A stretch of DNA of 64,000 nucleotides from Patagioenas fasciata (Eukaryota > Chordata > Aves > Columbiformes > Columbidae). The number at the start of each line of letters is the position of its first letter. The first letter of the stretch is position 1. Positions 32,995 through 45,229 of the stretch are shown one piece after another. The stretch spans positions 107,209,605 through 107,273,604 of the forward strand of contig NC_092521.1 in the NCBI RefSeq assembly GCF_037038585.1, in the 5' to 3' direction. The notes beneath the pieces are model-generated. The model ran no database searches. It was not told where the DNA came from and saw nothing but the letters and a program-made list of their open reading frames with translations. A program made the translations under genes and the position numbers.

Positions 32995-34931
32995 GACAGT
33001 CACACCAGCAAGACCTTTAGAATCTCATCCCCCTTGGGGCAGACTATCATTGGGCATACCTCATGGAAATGGTTAAGTCTTTCAGTTCAACACTTGTTCT
33101 TCTTGTATGTGGGTGGATACTTTCCACATTCATGCCACATGTATAAATTGGATAGCTTATCACATACATTGTGATATTTCACTGACCATAGAATGAATGC
33201 TGAGCTGCAATACATTTGTTTATCTCTATCCTTATGGAAGTCACTGAATTCCGATCATATCAATGCAGATCATTATTTCCAGAATAACTAGTTCTGGAAT
33301 TGCAGTGAAAGGGAGGAACAAAAGTGGTGCATGGAAGGTAAGGAAGAAGCAAAAGGGACTTAAAACTCACACACAAAAAAAAGTATGATGAGAGGGAAAA
33401 ATCAAACACAGAGAAAATTTCAACACAATATGGGCTAGGTAGCTTCACATTTTTTACTGAGGATTTGCTGAAAGGTACTAGACAAAGAAGATAAACTTGC
33501 TTAAACTGTTTCCATCCTGAATGTATTTTGGGCAGCTAAAGACTATGCTTATTCACAGAATCTAATCTGGTTCCCTGAAAAATATATTTCATGTTTATCT
33601 GCCTGTTATTTAAGCCCATGGCAAGACCATCAGACAGATTCTCATTTTCCTGTGTTATCCAAATTAAATCAGAAGACCAGTATTATGAGCCATAAATGCC
33701 CAAAACTTGGGTGGTCAACTAAAAAAATTATTGTACACACCACATAGTGTGTACTTGCTATATACACAATGTCACAGAACCTGAGGAGTTTATCCTGCAG
33801 CTTCGTTTTCATCTCTCTTTCAGAGAAATTGAAAGTCTTTAGAGATCTTTAATAATGCTTAAAATCATACGGCTGTCAGAACGTTCTGTGAAGAGCAAAA
33901 AAGAAAAAAAAACATGATTATTTCATCACTCTTGTTATTCTATGATCTGAAAATTCAGTCACTGGAGCATATGGCCAGTTGATTCTAGTCTTGTCATTAT
34001 AGGTCACTTCCTCCGCTGGTGAAAGCTGGAAAAACCTCGCTGAATTCGTAGATCTTCCTAGATGTGTAGCAGTTGAGGATCTTGTTCTTGCATTTTTTTA
34101 TCCAAATATATTTTTTCCTTTTTTTTTTTTTTTTTTTTTTTCCTTAACTCAGTATATCATTGAATTATTGCCTGGATGCATACTTCTTCATGAAGGCTGT
34201 ATCTGTCGCTTACTTGCTGGAAAGCACTGCTCCTGATATGTCAGCACAGATAAGCTTGCTTCTTAAAATCAAGATTTATTTGTAACTTTTCCAGTTTAGC
34301 AACTTTTCCTTCCACTTCTATGCAGTTCTGCATTTTTTAAATGGTAACAATCCCCTTCTGCAGTCTCGGGGTGTCATTATTCTACCTCATTTTCTTCCAA
34401 ATCTCTAATATTTAAACAAAAGAAACATGAAATCCCAAGGCATTATTTTAGGTTCCTTACATGCTATTTGGATTTTCTGAATATTTATATTGACAGGATT
34501 AACTCCCTCCTGACTTTAAAATACTAATACTTCTTATTTTAAAAACTTTGTTTAGGACCATTTTGAATAAGGACATGCATTTTCTGCTTACAGTTTCATC
34601 TATATTACAATACTTCTGGGTGATGAAACAGTCCTAAGAAACCAATTCTTGAGGTAATGGTTTGTCCATGCATTGGGTAAGATAATTCATCAGTCCTGTC
34701 CTGTCTGGTTCTGTGCATCTTGTGTATCTTGCTATACCGGTAAACCTGTTGATTTCAAAATCAAAGAAGCCATTTTCTGTGCAAGTCAAATAAGGGATGA
34801 TACATAGCTAAGGCATTTGTTTCTGAAAATATGTATTCTTTCGTTTGGAACAGGACCCTATTATTTAACGGTATTCAGGTCCTGACTTTTCTCAATCTAA
34901 AGTAACCTCTCTCTAGTTGAGCATTATGTCA
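32995..34931. other. Single-copy AT-rich stretch
   Basis: It contains a 23-T run at 34119-34141. No repeat family or gene is recognised. Confidence 0.55.
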
Positions 34932-34983
34932 GAGAATCATAGAATGTCCTGAGTTGGAAGAGACCCACAAGGATTATCTGATA
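34932..34983 (-). mobile_element. CR1 LINE reverse 3' tail fragment
   Basis: GAATCATAGAATGTCCTGAG followed by TTGGAAGAGACCCACAAGG is the reverse complement of a CR1 3' UTR end, very like the end of the element at 47879-50196. After about 50 bases the match stops. It may be the 3' end of the same old reverse copy whose RT piece lies at 35962-36078. Confidence 0.85.
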
Positions 34984-34985
34984 CC

Positions 34986-35160
34986 TAAAATCAGAAATAA
35001 GTAGCAAAATAAGTTAATAAGAGTCATAGATTTTAGGCACTAAGTTAATAAGAATAAGGTTCACAGATGTTAGGTGTTAGGCGCTTATTAGGCATTAAGT
35101 CACAAGAATGGTATTTGTTAAGTATTTGTTATTTGTTATTGTCTGGTATTTGTTATTTTC
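34986..35160. repeat. Imperfect TAAGTTAATAAGA / TATTTGTTA repeats
   Basis: Two diverged copies of a segment starting AAGTTAATAAGA occur near 35011 and 35042, and TATTTGTTA recurs several times at 35110-35158. These are short, imperfect repeats of unknown origin lying directly before a CR1 RT fragment. Confidence 0.5.
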
Positions 35161-35910
35161 GCTGAGGGAGCTGGTGGAGGCGATCACTGAGCCACTTTCC
35201 ATTATCTACCAGCAATCTTGGCTAACTGGGGAGGTCCCAGCTGACTGGAAGTTGACTAATGTGACGTCCATCTACAAGAAGGGCCAGAAGGAGGATCTGG
35301 GGAACTACAGACCTGTCAGTCTAACCTCTGTGCTGGGCAAGGTCGTGGAGCAGATGATCTTGAGTAACATCACACAGCATTTACAAGAGAACCATATGAT
35401 CAGTCCCAGTCAACATAGGTTTATGCAAGGCAGGTCCTGTTTGACCAACCTGATCTCCTTCTATGACAAGGTGACCCAACTAGTAGATGAGGGAAAGGCT
35501 GTGCATGTTGTGTACTTAGACTTCAGTAAAGCCTTGGACACCGTATCCCACAGCATTCTCCTGGAGAAGCTGGCAGCTCATGGCTTGAATGGGTGTACTC
35601 TACAATGGATAAAGAACTGGCTGGTTAGCTGGGCCCGAAGAGTTGTGGCAAATGGAGCCAAATCCAGCTGGCAGCCAGTCATGAGTACTGTTCCCCAGCT
35701 CTCAGTATTAGGGTCAGTTCTGTTTAATATCTTTTTCAATTATCTGGATGATGGGATTGAGTGAACCCTCAGAAAGTGTGCAGATGATACCAAGTTGGGT
35801 GGGAGTGTTGATCCACTTGAGGGTAGAAAGGCCACACAAAGGTATCTGGACCTGCTGGATCGTTGTGCTGAGGCCAATTATATGACATTCAGTAAGGCCA
35901 AGTGCTGGGT
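35161..35910 (+). pseudogene. CR1 ORF2 reverse transcriptase remnant
   Basis: The frame to 35764 holds [36 protein letters not shown], and motif A as [13 protein letters not shown]. Motif B has decayed to [17 protein letters not shown] at 35762 ends the frame; the next frame includes [16 protein letters not shown], so motif C keeps both aspartates but has lost the phenylalanine. It is closest in wording to the minus-strand copy at 9293-10600. It is inactive because of truncation, stop and deletion. Confidence 0.9.
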
Positions 35911-35960
35911 GTTATGGTTGGACTCAACGATTCTGAGGGTTTCTTCCAACCCAGCTGTTT
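35161..35960 (+). mobile_element. CR1 LINE, RT fragment fused to 3' UTR by internal deletion
   Basis: The copy starts inside RT ([20 protein letters not shown]) and reads well to FSKAKCW near 35911. It then jumps directly to CR1 3' UTR sequence, GTTATGGTTGGACTC and on to CTTCCAACCCAGC. About 1 kb of C-terminal coding sequence and 3' UTR is missing, so this is a deletion derivative. It has no recognisable tail of ATTCTATG units. Confidence 0.9.
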
Positions 35961-35961
35961 G

Positions 35962-36078
35962 CTGCACATTTTGTCCAGGAAGATACTGTTAGAGACAGTA
36001 TCAAAGGCTTTACTGAAATCCAAAAAGATCATGTCATCTGGCTTCCTGTTATAGATGGATGACCTTGTTATAGAATCC
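35962..36078 (-). mobile_element. CR1 LINE, small reverse RT motif-A fragment
   Basis: On the minus strand this encodes [20 protein letters not shown] and then KMCSKQL, which is motif A of CR1 RT and the sequence just after it, in the wording of the 47879-50196 subfamily (LLDKMSS). It abuts the + strand CR1 and is oriented against it. Confidence 0.85.
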
Positions 36079-39000
36079 ATGCCCTCAGGTGTCCATGCCG
36101 ACGGGGACCAATGACTGTGTTGTCTTTCGTGTCATGAATAAATGGCGGGGCGGGGGGAGGGAAATCATGTTTAAAATACATATATGTATTTCAGTTAACT
36201 TTGGCTCTTGAGCCTTTTGTGCCTATTGAAAGTTAGGTATATGCTATTTTCTTTGGAAAATATAACACGGAAAGTTCAGATATTTGTATTCCTGTGCAAT
36301 GCTTTTTGTTAAAACTTGTTAGAAAACATTGTTGCTGGTAAGTTTACCTTCTTACTTGGCATGACATGTATAATAGCTTTTAAATGTTCTTATTTCAATA
36401 ATTTCAGTTGTCAGAAATTACAGAACATGGAAATGAAGTGGAATTTTTTATAGTAAAATAGTTAGTGTTTACAAGTAATATTTTGTATTTCAGTGTTTCT
36501 TTCCATTCAGGCAAGGTGAATGAGTCATTCAAAGATTTTATTGGGTTTTCAAAAAGAAAATAGGACAAGTGAACTGGCCAGGTTTAGAGTGTAAGTCAGT
36601 GTTTGAATCAGGGATACAATCAATGTCTCCTGAGTCACGTATTTGTGCTTGACAACCTGATTCTTCATTGACCATGGCTGTGACATTGTAGTGGCTCCAA
36701 CTGTACTATAAAAAAATTAATTAAAATCTGTATCTGTGTAAATCAAAGAATAGTTTATTTGTTATGAAGACAGAAGTAGGTTAAGGTTATTAAAGTTAGG
36801 CTAAATTTATTCTCAGAGACAGTCTGATGCCACTTGTTTTGACACAGAAGTTTTCACATACTCTCCCATTGGTAAGAGATAGGGCTTGCAATTCACAGTG
36901 AAATCAAAATTCATCAAAATTCAATTTGAATATGGGTTCATCAGTATATCTCCTGATTCTTTAATGTTGAGGATTTGCTATCAACATTCAGATCAAAATA
37001 GTTCTGTTACTTTGGGGCTAAATCTTGAATGGTGATTTAGGTACAATGAAGCCAAGGGAATTATTTCTCCTGTATTGGACACAACAGCTATGAGATACCA
37101 CAGTCACACAATATGAGAGGAATATCAAGTAGCCTAAAAATAGGTTTAACAAAGTCTAACACACTAAGCAAGGAGGCATGAAGAAGAAAGGAGAAAGAAA
37201 AAGGAGGTCGGTAATTTATATCCACCAAATATAGTTAGACATCCAATACTGTTCTGCCATGAACAGCTTCTAGAGACCTACAACCCTTCTCCTAGGATGT
37301 GGGAGGGTGTGTGTCTGATGTAGAGGAAGGAAAAGAAGTTTCTACATCTTGGATGAAGGCTATAATTTTGGGATTTGTAAAGCAATAACTGTTGGCTACT
37401 CTTCAGCTGCTTTTCTATGAAGTCAGATCCAGGCTCATATGCTCTGAGAAGAGTCTGGTGAGGTGAATGAGAGAATAGTTCATCTGAAGAACCACACATT
37501 GGTGTAATAACTCAGTGTGGTTTAGTGTGTCTCATAGCAGAAATGAGGAGGCTGAGAGAGCAGACACCTATTTGGATCAGGTTTTGAGATTCAGAGTAGG
37601 GCAGCATGTTAGTCACAATACAAGCATCTGAAGATTATGCTCCAGTCTCTCAGGTGTAATTCAGTGCATGAATACATCCCTTCCAATATTTCAGTCCTGT
37701 TCCTTCTTAAACACTCCACTAACATCAGTAGTGAAACCCATGGTAATCATCTAAACTTTAGCACATATGTCATGCTTCTAGTTTCAACATAAATGCATGC
37801 TGTAGCAGAAGATTAGTGTTAGAACAAATATGAAATTTATTGGATTTAAATTGAGCCATTCCCTATATGTATTTCTCAAAGCTTCATAGTTCACATAATT
37901 GAGAGCAGTTGGCAAACATTAGAGTAGAGCCCAAAGAAACAAAAGAAACATGTCCAAATATCCTTCACCAAAAAAATGTTTGGATTGTAGCCTTCCAGTA
38001 GATCCATAGGATCCGAAATTGTCTCATGGCCCTTTTTCCATTCTTCCCTATGAATACATAGTGGCAATAAATTAATGGCTGAAATAGAGCTTACTGGTGA
38101 AAATGTATGTATCTATCCTCTTCGTACCACAAGGATTCTATGCTGCTTGAAATTTCCTGCTGCGAGCAGAATACTATTTAAAAACACATCTCCCACATAG
38201 CAGGGTAGCTGCCTAGATCCAGAGTTCAGAACTAATCACATCCTAGGAAGACAGTCTTATTCTGTACAAAACCAGGGGGGCTGCTTCTCATCATGCTGCC
38301 AGATTAGGAACTCACATCCATATTTCATGCTGTGCAAAGCTTAATCATCATGGCTGAATAGGAAACAACAGGTGTTGGCTGATAAAGCCAGACTTTTACT
38401 GCGAAAAATTTAGAAAGCTGTACAGGAAGCTCCTGTTCTGTTTCCTTCAATACGATGATCAAATACTAGATTTTTTTTTTTCCTTTAAATACATAGCATG
38501 TTTAGGAATTTTGTACTTAATTTTATGTTATTAACATGTTATTGTAACTCATTGTGAAAGTGGAGGGAAACTGTCTATAATAAATGTATTTGATCTAGTT
38601 ATTTTGTCTGCTGATTTTTCTGGCTTTCCCCTCAGAAGTTTTTAAGGGAGTTACAGCATTCTAAGACACAAAGGCAAGCTTAACAAGCCATTTACTATGA
38701 CTTGGTTAAGTGTCTGTTATTCCTTCTGCCTTCTGTTTCTTTGCACATCAGCACAGCTCTCTGTCCCATAAATTTCTTGTATTCCACATGTCCATGTTCT
38801 TTGCATGTATTACCATTTCTCCATTTTACTTCATTTCTCTGTGCACTATCATCAGTTTTTTGTGAATTTTTTTTTTCCCTCCTGTTCCTGGCCTAATGGG
38901 TAATCCCCATTCTTTCCTTTTCCTTGGGACAATTACCCTGACCCTGTGTGCCCCCTTGTCTCACAATGCCAGACTATTTTTCTTCTTTCTTCATTATTGA

Positions 39001-42000
39001 TGGTGTTGGTAGGAGGATAGGCAAAGAGGAAAGGCAGTTTTATTCAAGAAGATGATGTTAGTTTGTGTCCCTATGTGAAGCTGAGTACCTAGAGGTGACT
39101 AACACCATAACACTTACAGCTGTTATGAGTTATTCCTCCAGTCTGGTTTCCTCCAACAATCAACTGTTTATACCCACTGACTCCTAAAGTATTCCTTTAC
39201 ATTTCAGAAACGAACAAACAAAAACCCCAAGCCCCAGAGGTGGTATTTCAGTGTTTTTACATCGTATCTGAATTGCCAGACAAAAACAGTTAAGTGGAAT
39301 ATAAGATTGTTCAGAATCCTTCCCTCCCACCCCAAAAAATACAGTTACATTTGTATATGCTTACAGGGTTTAAATTTACTGCGCATTTAATGTTAGAAAA
39401 AGTAATTACTAAAGCTAGTGACTGAAATATTAGCCAATATAAGGAAAGAGAGTCTTGTGGTTAAATTACTGCAATGACCCTCTCATAAGAAGCCATGAAA
39501 CACAAATAATTTATTTTCTGTACTACCCTTGTCTAAAAATACATCTATTCTGCTTGCTAACCTGAGAAAAATTACACTGTTACAGTCACTAATACCAGTC
39601 TACTGATTCTACTGATTTGTAGTTCATAATCAAGACTAAGTAAGTGTGTGAAGATCAAATCCTCTGTTATTGATTACCAACCTGGTCTTTTTTAGAGACG
39701 CCAGTACTGTAAACAAAACACATCATCTATGAAAATCTTTAGTTTAGCTTAATATTATTGTTATTTGTGAAATTACCAACAGTTTGCTTGACACATCTTG
39801 CCTGGAAAAACTCACAGTACAAACAAGATTTTCTCTTGAGCTTGGTAAAATGGTTATGAATTATATAGGAGTTGCCTCACTCTTGGTTATGATCATTTAA
39901 GTTATTTACCACTTTTACTCACCAAATGTCATCTCAACCAAGATACCAGGTATTTATGGGTTACAGGTAACAGAAAGTCCCACTCTACAGCATTCTTTGG
40001 AAGTCCTTACATTGGTTTTAGAGTGACATTTTGGAATTTGCTTAATCTTGCATTTCTATCTTTCCTGAGAAAGAAGATCATGATAAGAAAATCATAAGTG
40101 CATTTCCTATTGCACAAAGCACTGGACTGGATCATTGCCCTCTTTTTTTTCAAGTAAAATGGAAAAATGATGTGGTTTTCTTCTTTCTTTCACTTTTTCT
40201 CCATAAACTCCATATTTTTCTCTTTTCCAATGGTTAAAGCAGGTTAGCATTTCCTTTCCCTTGCTCTAGCACTCAGCACTATCTGTTTGTTGGTCAGAGG
40301 ACACTAAGCCCCTTCTGGGTACAAGACAAGTTAATCATTGCAAAACCTATCAATGTCTGAGTTTGCACACTCACTTTAACTACTATTTTACACCAGCAGT
40401 TCTTTCTGTTCTCTTTCTCTTTCAGTTACCCTGGTGATTTTGTATGTTGTGTTATATATTGGTGCATGGAAATGTCATCTTTAATGAAGTCAGGTTCCAA
40501 ATGGGAGGGGAGGAAAAAGATGGATGACATGCCAAGTTTTTAATATCTTAGCATTTAGAGAAACATATGAGCTTCATTCAGATAAAGGACCTGTAAAACA
40601 TGTTATTTCCTTGCATATAAGAGTAGCAAGTTTTCTTCTAGTTCTAATATTTAAACACTATGAAGGTGATATGGTAGCAGGAATGGAGTAAGATGAAAAT
40701 GAAAAAATTAAGTTGTTGGGCTTGAAACCTCAAAGAGCATTCTCAAGATTTTTATTCTTTTTTCTCCTTCAGTTATTTTGTGTGTGTGCTTGTATGTTTT
40801 TATTGTTACTATGAAAACTCCAGTACCTAAACAATTGCTCTTTCAATAACCTCAGAGCAAGCATTTTCTAAAGCATTTTCGGAAGAAAATAAAATAGAAA
40901 AAAATCAAAAGAGAGGACTCAAATCTGTCAGATAGAATAATTCTGGTTGTCATGGTTCCCTTTTTACACGAGCAGCAGATCCACCATTAATAGCTGGTAC
41001 AAACTGGTATCCCATTATATTATTTACAGAATACCAATAAACTCTGATTGTGAATTGTTAAATACAGACAGGATACAAAGTTGATGGAAACCGGAGTAGA
41101 TCTATGATAAACATGGAGTCTTCCAAGCCTTGAGGCTGCATTCACTTGTTATGGGTGCATTTAACAAAGTGCCTAGATATGTATTTTTTTTAACAAAAGA
41201 TACCTGTAAACTGCATTAGGTTTTAATAACTCAGCAGTTCTAAAAGCAGGCAGTATGTTTAGATGTCTTAAACTTGTATTTGAAGAACCTACCTTTAGGC
41301 TGCAAGCTTGAAAATTCTGACTATGAACAATGCAAGATCTGTAATTTTATTAGGTTACACAATGAACTCAATGGATTAAAAAAGGAAACACGCTTACTTC
41401 TGTAAAATTGCTATCTAAACATAGCTATCCTCAGTTTATGAGACAGCCAACACCTTATTATTTTAACAAACAGAGGCAAGACTGATTGGAGCCTTCAATA
41501 CACAAATACATAATGAAGGGATTAGTAGACTTAACCTATGATGCAATGTAGAACATGCACTGGATTAGGTGCAGGAGATTTTAGACTCTCTGGTAAACAG
41601 TATCTGAAAGATGAATGTATCCAGTTTGTTGTATGTTAAATTTTATTGTGTTTTAGCTGGAAAAAGCCCTCCTGACTGTGCATTCCTGGCAGGGCTCACG
41701 TGATCCATGATGTGTCTTCCCATTTTTGCCAAGCACGCAGAACATTACCCCTGGGAAGAACCAGGGAAATGTAGGTCAGCTGGTGGTTTAATCTTGCCCT
41801 ATCACTGAGGGAAAGCTCTGAAAAGGTATGGGAGTGGCAGGGGAAGGATGCAACAGGAGCACAGAATCTGAGGGCCAGCTTTCTAGCCTTGTCTGTGAAG
41901 GCAGTATGGAGAATGTCTCTCCACTACCAATGCAGAATGTGTTCTGGAAAGTTCCCTGCAAGCAAGAGCTTGACCAAAGAACATTTCAGTGAAAGTTAAT

Positions 42001-44371
42001 CTTCACAGAGTTCAGATGCAAATGTCTTTCAGCAAGCCTCATCACAACAACTCACTTGTTTCAAAAAATTGGAAGAGAGGCCAATAGGCAGGATAGAAAT
42101 TAAGAGGCAAATCTTCACATGCAAAATTAACAAATAAATAAACTTTTAAAATGGTAATATTTAGCGTAAGAGGGTTTTTCTGTAAATGCCTGCCTTTAAC
42201 AAACTCAGAGCATCTTCTTGTGCATCAATAGTTCCGGTCCTCCCATGCAACAGAAATGAGAATAGCAATGATTCAAACAGTTTGCACCCCAGAGCTTGGA
42301 GCACTGTCACTGAAAGTGCTACACACAGATTGAGTTGCTTCTTATATTATACTAGTCTGTTAAGAAGAATCACCCTCTTGACCTGCAATTGAGTAGTGAA
42401 AGCAATTATTGGCATCAGTCTTAGTACGGGAAAAGAAAAAAAGGTTGACTTCTTTGACTTTGATTCCCTTCCTTTGAACACTTCTTCTCATTCTTTTGCA
42501 TCACTTTTCTAATGCATTTTAAAAATTATTAACTGTCTTCACTGTTATGTGCTCTGTGTCAGGAAAGGCTCCTAAACTGTTTCTAGTGCTAGGCACCTGT
42601 AGATAAGAAATGCCTCTTCTTTATCTTGGAAAGCTTATATTGAAGAGTTGGATACGAGGGTGTTCAGATACATGAAGGAACATAAAGTTACTTTTATGAA
42701 ACCTATTAGGTAGAGAGATCTAAATGTCTCATTGATAACATCAAGGAAAGCTTTGTCAGATGGACTTTTTGAATTGGTCACCATGGGAGTAATATTATGA
42801 TTGTTCTTCTCTCAACTCCTCTCATCCTGCTTCTATATAAAATAAATAATGAGTCTTCACATCAGTTTTTATGCCAAAATAAATTGACTATAATTAATGC
42901 AGCTAATCAGTTCAGAAGCTAAAATAAATGAAAAATCTGTTTACTGACTACAATCAGCTACCATACATGTTACACTAAATATTGCTCAGTGAATATACTC
43001 CATGGATAATTAGAGAGACTAAAGATAGCAATGCACAAAAATCTTACTGGCCTTCTGAGGTAGCCATTTTATAGTATTTCTCATTTGCAGGAATGTGCCT
43101 GAAAAAAAGGACCTTTGCACTTCATAGCCAAAAAAAACAGTAGACAGCCTCATCAATGCAGAATACTCTAAGAAAATTTTTGTTTACATGAAAAAAAAAA
43201 AAATCTGAAAAGACAACAAGAATGAACATAGGATCTGTAAAGCATGCTTTGTAGTGATAAACTAAAGTAACTCAGTCTCCTGGATTAGCCAAGAAATTCA
43301 GAAAAATAATTTTCTTTGTTACAGTTTTGAAGTGTCTACATGTGAAAGGATTTCTGATAGAAAAAGACACTTCATTTTACCATAAAAAGACATAACAAGA
43401 GTAATGTTTGAAGATACATTCAGAGAAGAAATGAAGTGTCAATTTTGAATAGTGTGAGTAATTTAACTATGGCAATAACAGGACTAGAATTGATATCTTT
43501 CCAAATAGACACTACTTGTCTCCTATTCAAACAGAGAAACAATTAATACTGATCTACATGTACCATGGCACAGGAAGTTCTAATTGTCTTTTGGACTAAA
43601 AAATTATTTCTTTCTCCTCTCTATCCATCCCATCCCACTGCATTTCCTTGCAGTGCAACCTCCTCAAAGTGACTGAACTGTAGGCTAGGGTCTAAGTGTT
43701 CAGTGTCATCTTTCTAAAATGCCAGAATTAAGGGGCGTGTTTACTGTCTAATTACAAGGTTAAGCTGTGAGCCTCTCCTTGTAGGAGGTCTAGGACCTTT
43801 GCTTATATCAGGTATCAAGTGCTATCTGAAGAAGACTTATATTTCAGAATAAGTTTTTTTTCCCCTATTTTTCCAGTTTTTTAAGCATTAGATGTCCTAT
43901 CCAAGAGCAGTTACAGTTTTCTTTTTATGCCTCCAGTGAAATGGTATTTGATTTCTGTGTCAATATACTAAAGTCGTGTTTACATTACAAGGTGAAGGGT
44001 TGGCTCAGGCTTTGTATTCTGTAATTTCTGTGCCTCCAAGCAAGTTATACTTGAGCTTTTGAGGGCAACTATACTGCTTAAAAAGAGCTGAGTTTGGCTG
44101 CTTGTATCTGGCAGTTATGAGCACAACCCCATGCAAACCTATTCCAAACAGACAGCATTCAACGTACCACCACCACAGTTCCTTCTGCAGTTATCTAGAG
44201 AATAAAGTTTATTTCTCAGATTTTGCTAACAGTAAGACTTCATCTAAAAAAATAAAAGCAGCAGAAATAACAAAAGTAACTAGGGTCTCTTCATCCAAAC
44301 ACACTCATTGTGAATAAAGAACTTATTTTGGTTGCATACTTTTTAAATAAACTATGTTGAAAGAAACACTT
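36079..44371. other. 8.3 kb single-copy AT-rich stretch
   Basis: There is a short CpG- and G-rich patch at 36095-36162 (a GGCGGGGCGGGGGGAGGG run at 36146-36163), followed by ordinary AT-rich sequence. The block 41650-41950 is somewhat richer in G and C but I cannot assign it to a family. No open frame longer than about 75 codons and none with a recognisable domain. No RNA gene seen. Confidence 0.5.
44367..44371. repeat. Likely target-site duplication, left copy (CACTT)
   Basis: CACTT precedes the LTR start; GACTT follows its end at 45157-45161. Four of five bases agree, consistent with an old 5-bp duplication that has since changed once. Confidence 0.65.
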
Positions 44372-45156
44372 CATCCTGGTTTTGTCAAAAACAAGACCAG
44401 TTCTCTTTTAGTGATTTTTTTTCTTTCAGCTAAGTTCTTCTAGGTGGCTGTACTTTTCTGAGTTTTTGCCTGCAAATTTTTCCTCAGATGCTGTACTCGG
44501 TGCTGATAAGAAGACCAACGGAATGCTGAAGAAGCTCATGTTTAGATTTATTGCTATGGTAGCCAGGAAAGACTGATAAGATTTCCCATGATCTGTCATG
44601 AGAAGGGCGTGTTTGAGGAGGACTGGATGAAACAGGTGACTGAAAGTGACCAACAGAGTATTCCATCCCATAATCATCATACCCCCTATATAAGAGGGTG
44701 ATCACGAGTGTCTGCTTCTCTTTGATCATGGCCAGCATCTACAGAGGAATTTGTCTGTCTGCCTGAGATCTGGAAGGTCTCAGGTCCTGCACCCCAGAAA
44801 TCCAGCTTCCAGTTTGCTGTGAAGTCCCACCCATGACTTCCAGGTGCTTGCTCTGCAGCTGCTGGAGCCACATCAGCTCCACCCACCCAGTTCTGCTGCC
44901 GTTGGAGTGATGCCAACTCCATATTGAGCATTCAAGATTGGTTTTGTATATTTTTTACATATATTCTCTATTTCTTAGTAGCATTAGTAAAACCCTTTAA
45001 AACCTTCAAACTTGAAGCCTAAGTCTCTCTTTCTTCCTTCTTATCTTCCTATCATCTTTCCAATCTAAAGGAAGGGGTGGTGGGAGGTAAGAGGGTAACA
45101 GGGAGCATCTGCCACATCTGCCACGGTTTATTGCCGCCTTGCCTTAAACCTTGACA
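44372..45156 (+). mobile_element. Second solo LTR, same family as 19974-20641
   Basis: The start reads CATCCTGGTTTTGTCAAAAA, matching the first LTR start except that the terminal TG has become CA. The end reads CCTTGACA as in the first (CCTCGACA). A TATA box TATATAAG lies at 44687-44694, followed by GTGATCACGAG, like the GAGATCACGAG after the TATA box of the first LTR. The block AAGATTGGTTTTGTATATTT and the TTAGTAGCATTAGTAAAAC motif are also shared. It is about 785 bp, longer than the first, with a diverged U3. No internal viral genes adjoin. Minus-strand open frames inside it (44426-44931) are incidental. Confidence 0.85.
44687..44694 (+). promoter_or_regulatory. LTR TATA box
   Basis: TATATAAG lies in the equivalent position to the TATA box of the first LTR, with conserved sequence just downstream. 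This sets the LTR orientation as +. Confidence 0.65.
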
Positions 45157-45161
45157 GACTT
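45157..45161. repeat. Likely target-site duplication, right copy (GACTT)
   Basis: Pairs with CACTT at 44367-44371 with one mismatch. Confidence 0.6.
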
Positions 45162-45166
45162 GTATT

Positions 45167-45229
45167 GGGGGGGGGGGGGGGGAAGGGAAAGAGAAAAAGG
45201 AAAAAGGAAAAAAAAAAAAAACAGAAAGC
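45167..45229 (+). repeat. 16-G run and purine tract
   Basis: Sixteen consecutive G (45167-45182) are followed by about 45 bases made almost only of A and G, including a run of 14 or so A near 45210-45223. It begins six bases after the right target duplication of the LTR. Such tracts can form G-quadruplex or triplex structures and are prone to length change and to sequencing error. Confidence 0.9.

Noticed and set aside
36146..36163. G-rich run as a G-quadruplex or promoter island
   Set aside because: Very short, not within a CpG island, and its runs are not spaced for a standard four-tract quadruplex.
44426..44931. Three overlapping minus-strand frames inside the second LTR
   Set aside because: They lie antisense within the LTR, overlap each other and show no domain.
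19974..45156. The two LTRs as the ends of one 25 kb provirus
   Set aside because: Each has its own 5-bp duplication, they differ in length and U3, and no gag, pol or env lies between; the interior RT sequences are CR1 type.
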